DNA of 64,000 nucleotides from Anadara kagoshimensis (taxonomy: Eukaryota > Mollusca > Bivalvia > Arcoida > Arcidae). This document shows, in pieces, positions 54,051 to 64,000 of the stretch. The notes below the pieces were generated by a model, which did not search any database, was not told the origin of the DNA, and worked only from the letters and a program-made list of their open reading frames with translations. The DNA lies in the NCBI GenBank assembly GCA_021292105.1, contig CM037869.1, positions 36,769,835 to 36,833,834 on the forward strand. Reading direction: 5' to 3'. The position numbers and the translations under genes are program-made. The stretch's first letter is position 1. Every line of letters begins with the position of its first letter.

Positions 54051-54524
54051 AAATTTTTATGACATGCGCAATATTACTGTAATGATTCTGATGAATAAAC
54101 ATATACTCTGCCATGGCAACCTTGGTGTTTAGTGTTATACATGCAGACCCAGTGTGAATTCAGAATCAAAGGTACATTTTTTAATAACGATGGTTGAAGA
54201 TCGTTAGACCGAAAGAATTATTTAGATTGATTTTTTTCTAATTAAAAAATAAACGTACTTATTAAATTTCAGATTCATTATGTTTTGATAAAATACTTTT
54301 CTTGCTCTTTATATTAATCGTTTACCCAGAACAAAAATAGATAATCATTGTTTATAAAAAATTACATGCTAATTGAGTTTAAAAAATTCCTCAAATAACT
54401 AATTACTAGTATAATTAATCGTTCAAAGAGTTGTCTTAGGTATGTTTGGAAACATCAATTTTGGTTCTTCATTTTTTTCATTTTAACACCTAAAATTATT
54501 TGGATTTTCACAATTTCGATCCGA

Positions 54525-54567
54525 GCACTAATGATAATGAATTGTATTCCGAAATGGTCATTAAGTG
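54525..54567 (+). ncRNA. Decayed hammerhead ribozyme relic
   Basis: Counterpart of 16275-16317, degraded in the same way, so the decay predates the duplication. Confidence 0.62.
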
Positions 54568-54767
54568 TTGCAAAATTAAATAAAGATTTTATTGATAATT
54601 TTTAACAAACATAGACATGTACAAAAATATCTTTTTAAACACTATTTAGATTTACTTGCAATATTAACCAAAATTGTGGAAATTTTAAGGTTTAGAAATC
54701 ACAAAAACAATGTAAGTAATATGGTTATGAGCATACATAAGTTTATCAGAGATAACTTGTTATATTA

Positions 54768-55145
54768 GAGGCCGCAGTTGCCTAATGAATAAGACGTCAG
54801 TCCAGGGTCACTCATCGCTGTAAGTTCGAGTCCCGCTCAGACCACACGTAGGGAAGTGAATTTTCCTTGCCATTGGTCTTTACTAGTTTACATGGTATCA
54901 GTGAAATGGATTGGGGAGTGGTACGCTGCGGCGTACTGACGTGAGCTAGCACCTTAAAGTCGCCCGGAGTACGCCCTAGTACAAAGCAGAACATTCAACA
55001 CACTCGCACGTCACATGTATACACGAAATTGTTCATAGATTAATCCATAGAGATTAATAAAAAGTTTTCGTCGCGAATAGCTGAAAAATTGCTGATGCGA
55101 CGTTAAGACGTTAAGCAACATTCAACCACCCATCCACCAAAATTT
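54768..55145 (+). repeat. SINE family A
   Basis: Counterpart of 16518-16895: tRNA-Arg-like head and tail TTCGTCGCGAATAGCTG. Inherited through the duplication. Confidence 0.85.
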
Positions 55146-55287
55146 CATCCAGGAGTCAATCAGTTAATAAGAACAAATATTATCTGTTTGCTCATCGCAA
55201 TTTTACTACTTATATATATTTTTTTTAAATATTAACTTTAAGACCATTATTATATTGCATTATAACTTAATTGTTTTAATTTGAAAC

Positions 55288-55334
55288 CCTAGACGGCCGT
55301 TTTGCAATAATATAATTCATCAGCAATGTGTGTG
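55288..55334 (-). ncRNA. Decayed hammerhead ribozyme relic, reverse
   Basis: Counterpart of 17040-17087. Confidence 0.52.
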
Positions 55335-55902
55335 AACCAATTATTTAAATGTTTACAAACAAACCTTTTAACCTTTAACGTATTCGAAAAAAGTTATCGT
55401 CTTTTTTCAACATAATAAACTTTATGAAATCTTCAATATCTATATATAATTAAAAAATTCAGAATAACCCTTGCAAGAAAAATATATTTGAGACAAAAAA
55501 TATCACACATACACCATACACGTACAGTCAAACTCGTCTATAAAGGACACTTTTACCTGTTCTCTTGGGTGACTTTTATTGACAGGTTTGACTGAACGTG
55601 GTCGGTAGCCTTTATATAAAGGTTAAATATATGAATAAAGAACAATTAAAATTGTGATACGATTCTACTGTCTTTTTTAAGCAGGCGGCCCTGATACAGA
55701 GATGGGCTTTAAGGCAGGTTATAATGTGCATTCGTAAACCACGTGAACGTAGAATAGAAAAAAATGATGAAACGGGATGTGTTAGACAATGCGCGTCTGG
55801 TAAAGAAAATCTCCAATGTTTACACAGTGAATACTGCTGTTGTTGTGAAATCCCTGAGATAAAAAGATCTATTTACAACAGAATATTTACGGTATTAAAC
55901 TG

Positions 55903-55915
55903 AGATAAGGTTATC
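55903..55915. promoter_or_regulatory. Paired GATA motif upstream of LRR8
   Basis: AGATAAGGTTATC, identical in sequence and distance to the start as in LRR3. Confidence 0.4.
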
Positions 55916-55981
55916 AATTCTTCATAACGATCTCGGACACCGTCAGTCACTCATTCCTGCTTCTTTGCATACACAAGGAAA

Positions 55982-55996
55982 ATGGTGCTGAAACTG
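55982..55996 (+). CDS. LRR8 first coding exon (MVLKL)
   Basis: Identical to the LRR3 first exon, with donor GTATGT at 55997; the intron runs to 56698. Confidence 0.82.
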
Positions 55997-56698
55997 GTAT
56001 GTAACTCTTTGTTGTTAAATTTTCATTCATTTGTATATTTCATAATAAGTGTTTTATTAAGTTATTTGTTTTAAGAATTTTAGTCCGTTTTCAGTATTTT
56101 TCTCCGAGTTTTCTTAATATCCGATAAAGCATAAGTGAAAGGCATGGTGGACTAAAAGTGTTTACTCCCCGTCAAGATTTTTTCGCCTATGTTGAGGCGA
56201 CGGTTTAACGATTATGGAAAAAACACCGATCGCCCGCAAGCGAATTGACAAACTTTCTCGCACTGGTTTTGCCCGAGTACGATTGTTCCAAGGCGATAGG
56301 AGATTGATCTGCAAGAGCTCCTCAGACAACTTGGCTACCGAAGCCCATCATAAGAAAGAGAATTAATATATACGTTTTGCTTGAATTCATGTTTTTGCAT
56401 ACATTATATGTTGATCATAGTGTTAAAAAGTTAGTTTGTTTGTGGAGGATGACCTTTTCCAGGTGGATTTATTCTACCAATCAAGCATTGGCGACATCTT
56501 CTAAAACTGAAATGAAATAACTGTGATGTGATAAGCCTTTTCTTCTATCCCATTCATGTAATTATTTTATCTCTTGTGCAATCACATGATTTTTCAGTCC
56601 TAATGTGTTTAACTTTTTTCACTATTTTTGCGTTTTCTGATTTTTTTTAAATTCTCTTAATCTCAAGAAAAATAACTTCTACATATTATTTTTTGCAG

Positions 56699-58147
56699 AT
56701 ATTATGCATCTATCTTATTGGTCTTGCCAATTATACAAAGGCAGAGAACTGTAATCCAATTACACTTTTGGGTACATTATGCAGTTGTACAGCTAACGTA
56801 ATTTCCTGTGAAAACCGAGGTCTTCACACTGTTCCAACTTTTCCCCAACCAGTATCTGCTGATATATTGAATTTGATGAGGAATGATATACATAATCTTA
56901 CAACGGACATCTTCAAGAATGTAAGGGTTAAAATAATAAACCTTAGCGGAAACAAAATAAACAAAATACAAAGTGGGGCATTCAATAACGTAAAAGATAA
57001 TTTGATTGAACTTATTCTGAAAGATAATGCATTAACAAAACTTCCTGAAGAAATTTCTAACCTGGGTAAGATACAGTCGTTAGATGTCCGCGGAAATCCG
57101 ATTGAGGACCCAAATTTTACAGATTCGGTGATGTATCAAATCGGAGATTCCATCACCGATTTCAAGTTCGGTAGTGCTGAACTAGATAAATGGCCACAAA
57201 GTTTAAGCCATTTTCAAGAGTTAAACTCGTTAATGTTGGATACAACTTCGTCTAACATGCAAGTAATACCAGCCGAAGCTTTCCATTCGTTTCAAACTAC
57301 CCTTACTCAGATGACAATTCAGAATACTGAGCTACTAGTGGTTCCCATCGGCGTCAGTACCCTACGTAACCTTAAAACTTTCCATTTTGATCACAACCAC
57401 AAGGTTGGTGATAAAGGCGTGCTACTACAGTCATTTGTTAATCAACACTCAAGTCTTCAAACACTTTCCCTCATTGATGATAAGTTAACAAAATTTCCAA
57501 GAGTTCTACGATACCTGTCAAGCTTAAAGAATCTGACAATGGACCAGAATGCACTTGACTTTGTAAATGACGAGGCAATCGGATTACTTGGCAATGTAAA
57601 AATTCTCTCCCTGAAGAACTGTTCTCTTGACAGGGTACCCGGAGCGTTATCCAATCTAGTAGGACTGACAAATCTTGATTTGTCGGACAACAAGATTGGA
57701 AGCATAGAGAGGAATGATATGGAACAACTGACTGTTTTGGAGAAAATTTATTTTAATAATAATCCACTTACATATGTTTCCAACGAGACCTTTAGAGATT
57801 TACACTCCCTGGAAACCCTGGACTTGTCAAATACCAAAATCACACTTGTCCCTGAAGCCATACGTAATGTATATCGTTATCGAAACCACTGTTTGATAAA
57901 CCTCATCATCTTGGAAAACAAGTTGGACTGTATGTGTGAACTGGTATGGCTCAAGGAACTTAAAACAGCATGTCCAGCAATGAACATAAAAGGCAATTGT
58001 GACACGATTCATGTAAACCTAGAACAGTATATTCACGATTTCGTTCCACGATGTCCCGCATGGATGCTCAAGCACCATCAGGCCATTTACCCGTATTATT
58101 TACCAGGCAGAAAGCGGAGATCCATGAGAACATTTTACAAGAAATGA
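56699..58147 (+). CDS. LRR8: secreted leucine-rich-repeat protein, main exon (duplicate of LRR3)
   Basis: 482 residues after acceptor ATTTTTTGCAG, 487 with MVLKL. Signal peptide, N-terminal cap, 14 LRRs, C-terminal cap and basic tail GRKRRSMRTFYKK as in LRR3. About 13 residues differ, spread along the protein (for example Leu for Ser in the N-cap, Asp for Ala in DQNALDFVND, Lys for Arg in IDDKLTKF). The RKRR furin-type motif is kept. Both copies are open and spliced alike, so both are probably functional. Head-to-head with LRR7. Confidence 0.93.
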   Translation: MLCIYLIGLANYTKAENCNPITLLGTLCSCTANVISCENRGLHTVPTFPQPVSADILNLMRNDIHNLTTDIFKNVRVKIINLSGNKINKIQSGAFNNVKDNLIELILKDNALTKLPEEISNLGKIQSLDVRGNPIEDPNFTDSVMYQIGDSITDFKFGSAELDKWPQSLSHFQELNSLMLDTTSSNMQVIPAEAFHSFQTTLTQMTIQNTELLVVPIGVSTLRNLKTFHFDHNHKVGDKGVLLQSFVNQHSSLQTLSLIDDKLTKFPRVLRYLSSLKNLTMDQNALDFVNDEAIGLLGNVKILSLKNCSLDRVPGALSNLVGLTNLDLSDNKIGSIERNDMEQLTVLEKIYFNNNPLTYVSNETFRDLHSLETLDLSNTKITLVPEAIRNVYRYRNHCLINLIILENKLDCMCELVWLKELKTACPAMNIKGNCDTIHVNLEQYIHDFVPRCPAWMLKHHQAIYPYYLPGRKRRSMRTFYKK

Positions 58148-58303
58148 AATACTAGACTGTAATCCATGTTGCCAGTTGATTCAAATAAAAGAAAACAAAA
58201 ACATCATTGTTTCGATTTCCATAAATGTAATGGAGTTTTTGTATTGAGTTGTCTTGGATTTTTAACAAAAAATAGTAGATAATATAATGATTTTGATATC
58301 ATT

Positions 58304-58309
58304 AATAAA
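58304..58309 (+). terminator. LRR8 polyadenylation signal
   Basis: AATAAA 157 nt after the stop codon, as in LRR3. Confidence 0.6.
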
Positions 58310-58369
58310 ACCTTTATATTATATTTTGCTGTTTTGTTTACTTTACTTAATATACAAGTGTTCTTTTAC

Positions 58370-58415
58370 AGCACTAGACTACCATTTCGCAACACAATTT
58401 CTCATCAGTAGTACT
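58370..58415 (-). ncRNA. Hammerhead ribozyme, core intact
   Basis: Identical to 20128-20173, including CUGAUGAG, GAAA and the GUC triplet. Antisense, just downstream of LRR8. Confidence 0.8.
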
Positions 58416-58599
58416 TAGACCAAAATTGTGAAACTAAAATTTATTTCAATGGTTAAAAAATGTCCAAAAGACCAAAATACATATTGAACCAAATTAAGCT
58501 TAGGAAATACTGCTTGAATGAAGTTTTCTTAGATCTTAACTAGCATCAAATGTAGACAATAGTATTTCATACTATACCAGTGTTCATTTTACAGCAGCA
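58377..58599 (-). mobile_element. Hammerhead-bounded monomer of about 223 nt
   Basis: Counterpart of 20135-20346. The two predicted cleavage sites are 223 nt apart because of a short internal length difference near 58450. Confidence 0.58.
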
Positions 58600-58639
58600 G
58601 ACGGCCGTTTCGGAATACTATTTCTAGTTAAGTAGTGCT
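58594..58639 (-). ncRNA. Decayed hammerhead ribozyme, upstream member
   Basis: Counterpart of 20341-20386. Confidence 0.65.
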
Positions 58640-59479
58640 TGGACCATAGAATGTTGGATGACTTCTACTGTGAAAGTTTAAGATCAATCGATTTCTTTAT
58701 CTTTTCTTTTTTGATATTACTTCATTGTTGTGTCGTATTCTTGATAACGAAAGTTTTTGTTTTTCAACATCATACGTTTTTGAAGAATACAGAAGAATAT
58801 AAAAAGGTCGATTTTAGTTTTGTTTTTCAAATCCTACCGTTTGTTAGTTTATTCATAACGTGATCTAATCTGCACCTGAAAAATGTACTTTCCAACAAGA
58901 ACACGACACAACACAAGGTATTGAAAGTCAAACAAGACAAGCACAAAAAATCTCAGTTTCAAACAGGTACTCGAATACATGTCCAGTGACTTGACTACAG
59001 CAATATTTTCGGACCTTAACAATGTTTATAGGAGTCAGTATTTTCCCAACATTTTATATACATTTAGAGTTTACAAATTCAGTCAACCATGTCAAGATTT
59101 AAACGCGCATACTTGTCCACAAGAAACTTGTAACTCTAAAATTAAGAGTACCAACACATGGGATGGATAAGTGTTGAGAGTCCAAGCCAAGATTCTTTCA
59201 CTTGTAAAAAGGTGGTCAATTTTGTGACCGTACAGCAACCGGAGTTGTCTAGATTAAAAATGCTACATTGACCATCTGGGATTTGCCTTTATTGAATTAA
59301 AGCTGGTGAAACCTAGCCGGGACTATGACCATTCGTCCACTTAGCCTAGGCCTCAAGACATCAGCATCAAACATAAAAAAACATGAAAACAAGCTCTGCT
59401 ATAGCGTTATTGGCTGTGAAACATTTATACCTATAGCAGGAGAAGCATGCTGTTGCAAAGAAAAGGAAAACATTACAAT

Positions 59480-59905
59480 AGAATATAAAAAACAAATATA
59501 CTGATTAATGTCCGAATCACAACCCAGAAGCAAAGTAAAAACGTTGAAACTGACTAGTTAGGTTAAACACGTGAACTTCGACCAAGGAAGTGAGACCTTG
59601 TGCTCCGTTAGGTTAGCACCTCCTGTTTAGGAAGCTACACTTCCGATGTTTGTAATCTAAACAAAAACAAACATATCAATCCAGAAGCAAAGTAAAAACT
59701 TTGAAACTGACAAGTTAGGTTAAACACGTGAACTTCCACCAAGGAAGTGAGGCCGGGTGCTCCGAAAGAGCTAGAACCCGCTGTTTAGCCAGCTACACTC
59801 CCGATGTTAGTAATCTAAATTGAGTGAAGGGAACATGTTACTGTGGGACCTCAAATATATCCAATACAATCCTAGGTTATTACGTTTTCCATATAGCTTA
59901 ACATT
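59480..59905 (+). repeat. REP, two consecutive forward heads
   Basis: AATGTCCGAATCAC...CACGTGAACTTCGACC at about 59510 and again AGCAAAGTAAAAACTTTG...CACGTGAACTTCCACC at about 59690. Copy 1 of the duplication has only one head here. Confidence 0.72.
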
Positions 59906-59924
59906 TGGTTTTTTTGTGATGCCA

Positions 59925-60400
59925 TAACTGAGCTATAAGTCCAAGCAGAACTTGAAGAATCAATGGCATCTTGTATTTAAACCCCATTAAGATATAACTA
60001 TCAAAATTTATGAAAACAAGAATGTACATGTATAAAATACCACGGTATAACTGTATTATTATATGCAGGACTAATATATATTAGTCAAGAAGAAACTCAG
60101 CAATGGTTAAATATATGTACAGATCCAATCCAAAAATTAAGAGATACTCTTCTATATGATTTGTTTAACTTGTTAAACTTAGAGAGTTTTATGTCACTAA
60201 TTCATTCAACTCAACATACATAAAGATGACATTCTATCTACAAATAATCCTAAATTTGAAAATTATGTGCATGCCATTTCTCTCAGTGAGCTTGAAATGA
60301 AAAATATTGTTAAAACAAATAATACTGATTCTTCAAGTTCTGCTTCATGTTTTTACCTATACCTTAATTCTGACACCAACAAAAGGTCACAATTGAAGCT
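59925..60400 (+). other. Copy-2-specific segment with protein-like short open frames
   Basis: Positions 59925-60228 are absent from copy 1. In one plus frame about 60020-60222 is open (LYAGLIYISQEETQQWLN, CTDPIQKLRDTLLYDLF), and in another frame 60233-60410 is open (NPKFENYVHAISLSELEM, NNTDSSSSASCFYLYLN). The composition looks more like real protein than random AT-rich translation. No family was recognised, so it may be a worn exon of a host gene or of an unidentified element. Confidence 0.3.
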
Positions 60401-60469
60401 GTTTGGCAAACGCCATGACTATTCTATGCAGCAATTTACTTGTTTATCGTTTATTTGTTTCATAATTAA

Positions 60470-60855
60470 TATACCTTGTTCCCACTATGGGAAACATATG
60501 AAACGACACCAGCTGCTGACGCCGAGATATTGCAGGCCTGGGCTTATCAAGACTCTCAAAACGTTTAATTGTCGTTATTACAAATTTGTTAAAAAATATT
60601 GTTTCTCTGTATCCAAAATTACTCTGGATATGTCTGACGTCCCGTAGTTCCATTTTCCTTACATCATTTCCAGTTTCGATTACACGCGTGGCGGGTGTAG
60701 CTAGACAAACAGGAGCTGATGACCCTTTTGGAACACCAGACCTCAATTCCCAAGTGTTTAACCTTATTTGTCAGGTTCAATGTTTTTACTTTGCTGTGCG
60801 ATTTGGTTTGGACATAGATTGGTATTGGATTTTTATTATAACTGGAAACAATATG
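60470..60855 (-). repeat. REP, reverse, near full-length
   Basis: Counterpart of 21770-22175 with CTTGTTCCCACTATGGG, GATATTGCAGGCCTGGGC and GGCGGGTGTAGCTAG. Confidence 0.75.
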
Positions 60856-61330
60856 TTTGCAATATTAATAATATTAATTGCTGTATATATAATTATCTCC
60901 TTTATACTATTCATACAAAAGACCATCTGTTCTCTTGTACCAATATGTGAAAGAATGAGAATATATTAAGCGCTTGAATTTTTTTATTATTTGAAATCCA
61001 ACACTTCATACGGGATTCCGACGTTACTTCTGAATCTGTGAAATATGGTGATAAAATATCAGATTTTCGCCGATTGTCACTTGATAATGCATTTAATAAA
61101 ATTAGATGTTATTCTTTGGAAAGCATTTTTTAGTTTCAAAATTTTTCATTTTGCTTTTGTATTGTGCTTTGGAAATGGATTAGTATGTTTCTTCTTTATT
61201 ACCATTTTTACAGACAAAGTGTTTTCTTGAATGAAATTATTAAAACTAGATTGCGGCAGGATTGTTATAATAAAACGATATTTGAATATTTCAAGAGTGG
61301 TAGTATAGTATTATATTTTACGTTAGATCG

Positions 61331-61377
<47 letters not shown>
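61331..61377 (+). repeat. (GT)n microsatellite
   Basis: About 23 GT units, longer than the counterpart at 22649. Confidence 0.95.
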
Positions 61378-61378
<1 letters not shown>

Positions 61379-62084
61379 CACGTTCGTTTGTTAAAAATCT
61401 CTTTTATTTTTTTCTAATTTCAAAAGATAGTTAAATGAATAATATCAAATTAAAGGTGCGTGTAAATTGAAAGGTGAATAGACAAGATAAAACGTGACAT
61501 TTCGCGTGTTTGTTCCATCATTGCTCAAACACTTCTCTGTTCCTAATAGCGTACATCCGCTAACCTCTTAATAAAGTAAACCAATTACAACATCAAAATT
61601 ATTGTGTTGTTCCAATGAGTGTAAGCAAACCTTATTTGATAAGAAGCAGCAAGTTCTCGGAAAAACTTTGTTACATACATAAAGGAAGTTAGAGAGTTCA
61701 ATCAGTCCATGTACAATTAAATGAAATTTAACACCTCAATTAAGCTAGATCGTTTGTTTCAAGTTTGATGGAATGAACTTCAACCTATTAAGAATTACTC
61801 GTTATACCAATATGGGTAACATGTTGATATATTTATATTAGCGATATGCACTGTACAAATTATTGTTTACTTGCAGTGCGAAAAAAGTGTAAATGGTTTT
61901 AATGGTAATTTTCTGCAGAATAGATGTTTTTAAAAAGTTTTTGAAATAGACAAATGCAAAAACTAGCATCATATTATCGGTATTTTATAAACAAAAACTG
62001 ACAGATCTCTAAATTATATCAAATACTTTTTTCAAATATTCGGCATTTTGTTCTAATTTTGAATCGTCCACTTATCAACAACAA

Positions 62085-62205
62085 ACGTACCAATCCCTGC
62101 CAATTCCAACACCCAAAGCCAAGTAAACACGTGAACTACATCAGGGAAGTGAGGCCAGGTGCTCCTTAAGGATAATAATATCCTGCTTAGCTAGGTTAAA
62201 TCTAT
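62085..62205 (+). repeat. REP fragment, forward
   Basis: Counterpart of 23385-23505 with CACGTGAACTACATCAGGG. Confidence 0.6.
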
Positions 62206-62403
62206 ATTAAATAACTCAAAGCCTTCTTGCCGTCAACTGAAAGTCACGTATATCAAGTGATTGTGTATCGATTCTTCTGAAATGTATCTGTGCTTTCAGC
62301 AGGTTATTATTCCGATAGATTTGAGTATAAATTCAATTTTATTATTGCAGCACACGAAATGTCTATTGTGGTAACTTAGTACTTAACCTGTTCTAATTTT
62401 GCG

Positions 62404-62448
62404 GCAGTAAACGACAGTTTCGGAATCAAATTCCCTATTAGTAGTGCT
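62404..62448 (-). ncRNA. Decayed hammerhead ribozyme relic
   Basis: Counterpart of 23701-23745. Confidence 0.58.
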
Positions 62449-62622
62449 TGAACCAAAAATGTGGATATTCAATTTCTTTTAAGATGTTAAATTCTTAGAT
62501 TAAGATGTAACAATTTGTGTTTTACCAAATGCATAAACGCACTTTGCGCCCAATTGAAGACTTTATTATGGCGGTCGAAATCAATACCTCCAATCAAACC
62601 AGATATGATGAAAGTTTTCTCT

Positions 62623-62705
62623 TATGCATGTGGAACCCTTTTTACTAAATTCACTTTTACAGAACACTTTCTCAAAAATCTTTTTTCTTTCTGTCATTTA
62701 TTAAA

Positions 62706-62776
<71 letters not shown>

Positions 62777-63366
62777 GTAGCTATGACAAATGATAAAAGT
62801 TGTTACTGATGTTTATGGAACCCTTTTTGCTCAATTCACTTTTTCAGAACACTTTCTCAAAAACCTTTTTTCTTTGAAATTTATTAAATCTCTCTCTCTC
62901 TTTCTCTCATTAGTAGCTATTAGACAAGTGATAAAAGTTGTTACTGATGTTTATGGAACCCTTTTTGCTCAATTTACTTTTTCAGAACACTTTCTCAAAA
63001 ACCTTTTTTCTTTCTGTCATTTATTAAAGCTCTCTCTCTCCCTCTCTCCCTCTCTCTCTCTCTCTTTCTCTCATTAGTAGCTATTTGACAAGTGATAAAA
63101 GTTGTTACTGGTGTTTATGGAACCCTTTTGCTCAATTTACTTTTTCAGAACACTTTCTCAAAAACCTTTTTTCTTTCTGTCATTTATTAAATCTCCTCTC
63201 TCTTTCTCTCTCTCCTCTCCTCTCCTCTCGTCTCCTTCTCTCATTAGTAGTCATTAGTAGCTATTGGACAAGTGATAAAAGTTGTTACTGATGTTTATGG
63301 AATCCTTTTTGCTCAATTCACTTTTTCAAAACACTTTCTCAAAACGTTTTATTTCTCTGTCATTTA

Positions 63367-63417
<51 letters not shown>

Positions 63418-63539
63418 GTAGCTATTGGACAAGTGATAGAAGTTGTTACTGATGTTTATGGAATCCTTTTTGCTCAATTCACGTTTTCAGAACATTTTCT
63501 TACGACCTTTTCTTTCTCTGTCATTTAGTTACTCTCCTC

Positions 63540-63601
<62 letters not shown>

Positions 63602-63610
63602 GTATTTATC
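62623..63610 (+). repeat. Compound satellite with (TC)n, 6 units
   Basis: Same unit as 23920-24675. Six units and much longer TC runs (about 70 bp near 62710 and about 55 bp near 63545). Confidence 0.9.
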
Positions 63611-64000
63611 GTGGATTCAAGTCTGAAACTTCAGAAACCTTATCGGAATTTAATATCGTGACACTACCATTGTTAAATAAAATTAGATTATCTTGTACAG
63701 GTTTTATTAGTGCAGATTTTACGTTCGGTCAAGTACACAAACAAGATAGAACGCAATTCAATTATGCAATATAAATGACACAAAGATGCATCTAGAAGAA
63801 AGGTTATCTGTCATTTTGAAAATTTCACAAGACATGTTACCCCTAGAGTTTATATTCCTGTCATAAAGGCCAGTCGTTCTTGTTTAGACAGGTGCAATTG
63901 AGTACGTCTACTAGTCCTCTAAACCGAATTCCTGAGTAGAATGATGATAAAATACACGAAAATATCGCGACTTTTATTTAGGACAGATAAGGATATGTCC
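63611..64000. other. Unique-looking end of duplication copy 2
   Basis: Collinear with 24672-25066. No gene recognised; the duplication continues beyond the window. Confidence 0.5.

Larger units (their letters stand above)
49753..64000 (+). repeat. Segmental duplication, copy 2 (continues past window end)
   Basis: Collinear with 11829-25066, identical over long stretches with scattered substitutions and a few insertions. It carries LRR7, LRR8 and all associated repeats. The right boundary is not in the window. It shares the left junction ATTAAATCTAAATTTGGGAC. Confidence 0.93.

Noticed and set aside
3684-58147. Lamprey-type variable lymphocyte receptors
   Set aside because: The cap-LRR-cap layout is similar, but each gene is a complete germline unit with no array of partial LRR cassettes and no membrane or GPI stalk.

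Overview
The window looks like nuclear DNA of an invertebrate, most likely a bivalve mollusc. It is AT-rich, intron-bearing and crowded with tRNA-derived SINEs, palindromic and foldback MITEs, a mariner remnant and hammerhead-ribozyme repeats of the kind known from mussels and other metazoans. The taxon is inferred from this style of sequence, not proven. No operons, prokaryotic signals or viral genes were seen.

The only convincing host genes are eight members of one family of secreted leucine-rich-repeat (LRR) proteins, here called LRR1 to LRR8. Each has a signal peptide, an N-terminal cysteine cap, about 14 LRRs and a C-terminal cysteine cap, and no membrane anchor. The order and strand are LRR1 (-, 3.7-6.0 kb), LRR2 (-, 12.8-15.7), LRR3 (+, 17.7-19.9), LRR4 (-, 27.3-30.1, one frameshift), LRR5 (+, 31.9-35.7), LRR6 (+, 41.4-42.8), LRR7 (-, 50.7-54.0) and LRR8 (+, 56.0-58.1). 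Nearly the whole protein lies in one exon. For most members the start codon sits in a tiny upstream exon of 1 to 5 codons, spliced in phase 0. LRR2/3, LRR4/5 and LRR7/8 are head-to-head pairs. The architecture suggests soluble recognition or ligand-binding proteins, but the ligand is unknown.

A segmental duplication explains much of the layout: 11.8-25.1 kb is repeated in direct orientation at 49.8-64.0 kb, running off the window end. It carries LRR2+LRR3 and LRR7+LRR8 with their promoters, SINEs, ribozyme repeats and CT-rich satellites. LRR3/8 proteins differ at about 13 residues. LRR2/7 differ at about 34, over half of them in the N-terminal quarter.

The rest is repeat tissue. A roughly 430-bp interspersed repeat (called REP here, unclassified) occurs more than 20 times in both orientations. 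Three tRNA-derived SINE families are present: A (tRNA-Arg-like), B (tRNA-Lys-like) and C (Leu/Ser-like). The head of SINE C has been amplified into 28 units of exactly 86 bp at 44.8-47.2 kb, and two older tRNA-like tandem arrays lie at 36.5 and 38.7 kb.

The most exciting signal is a dispersed family of hammerhead self-cleaving ribozymes. There is a textbook copy at 9412-9455 and tandem pairs at 20.1-20.4 and 58.4-58.6 kb that bound a monomer of about 212-223 nt, as in animal retrozymes.
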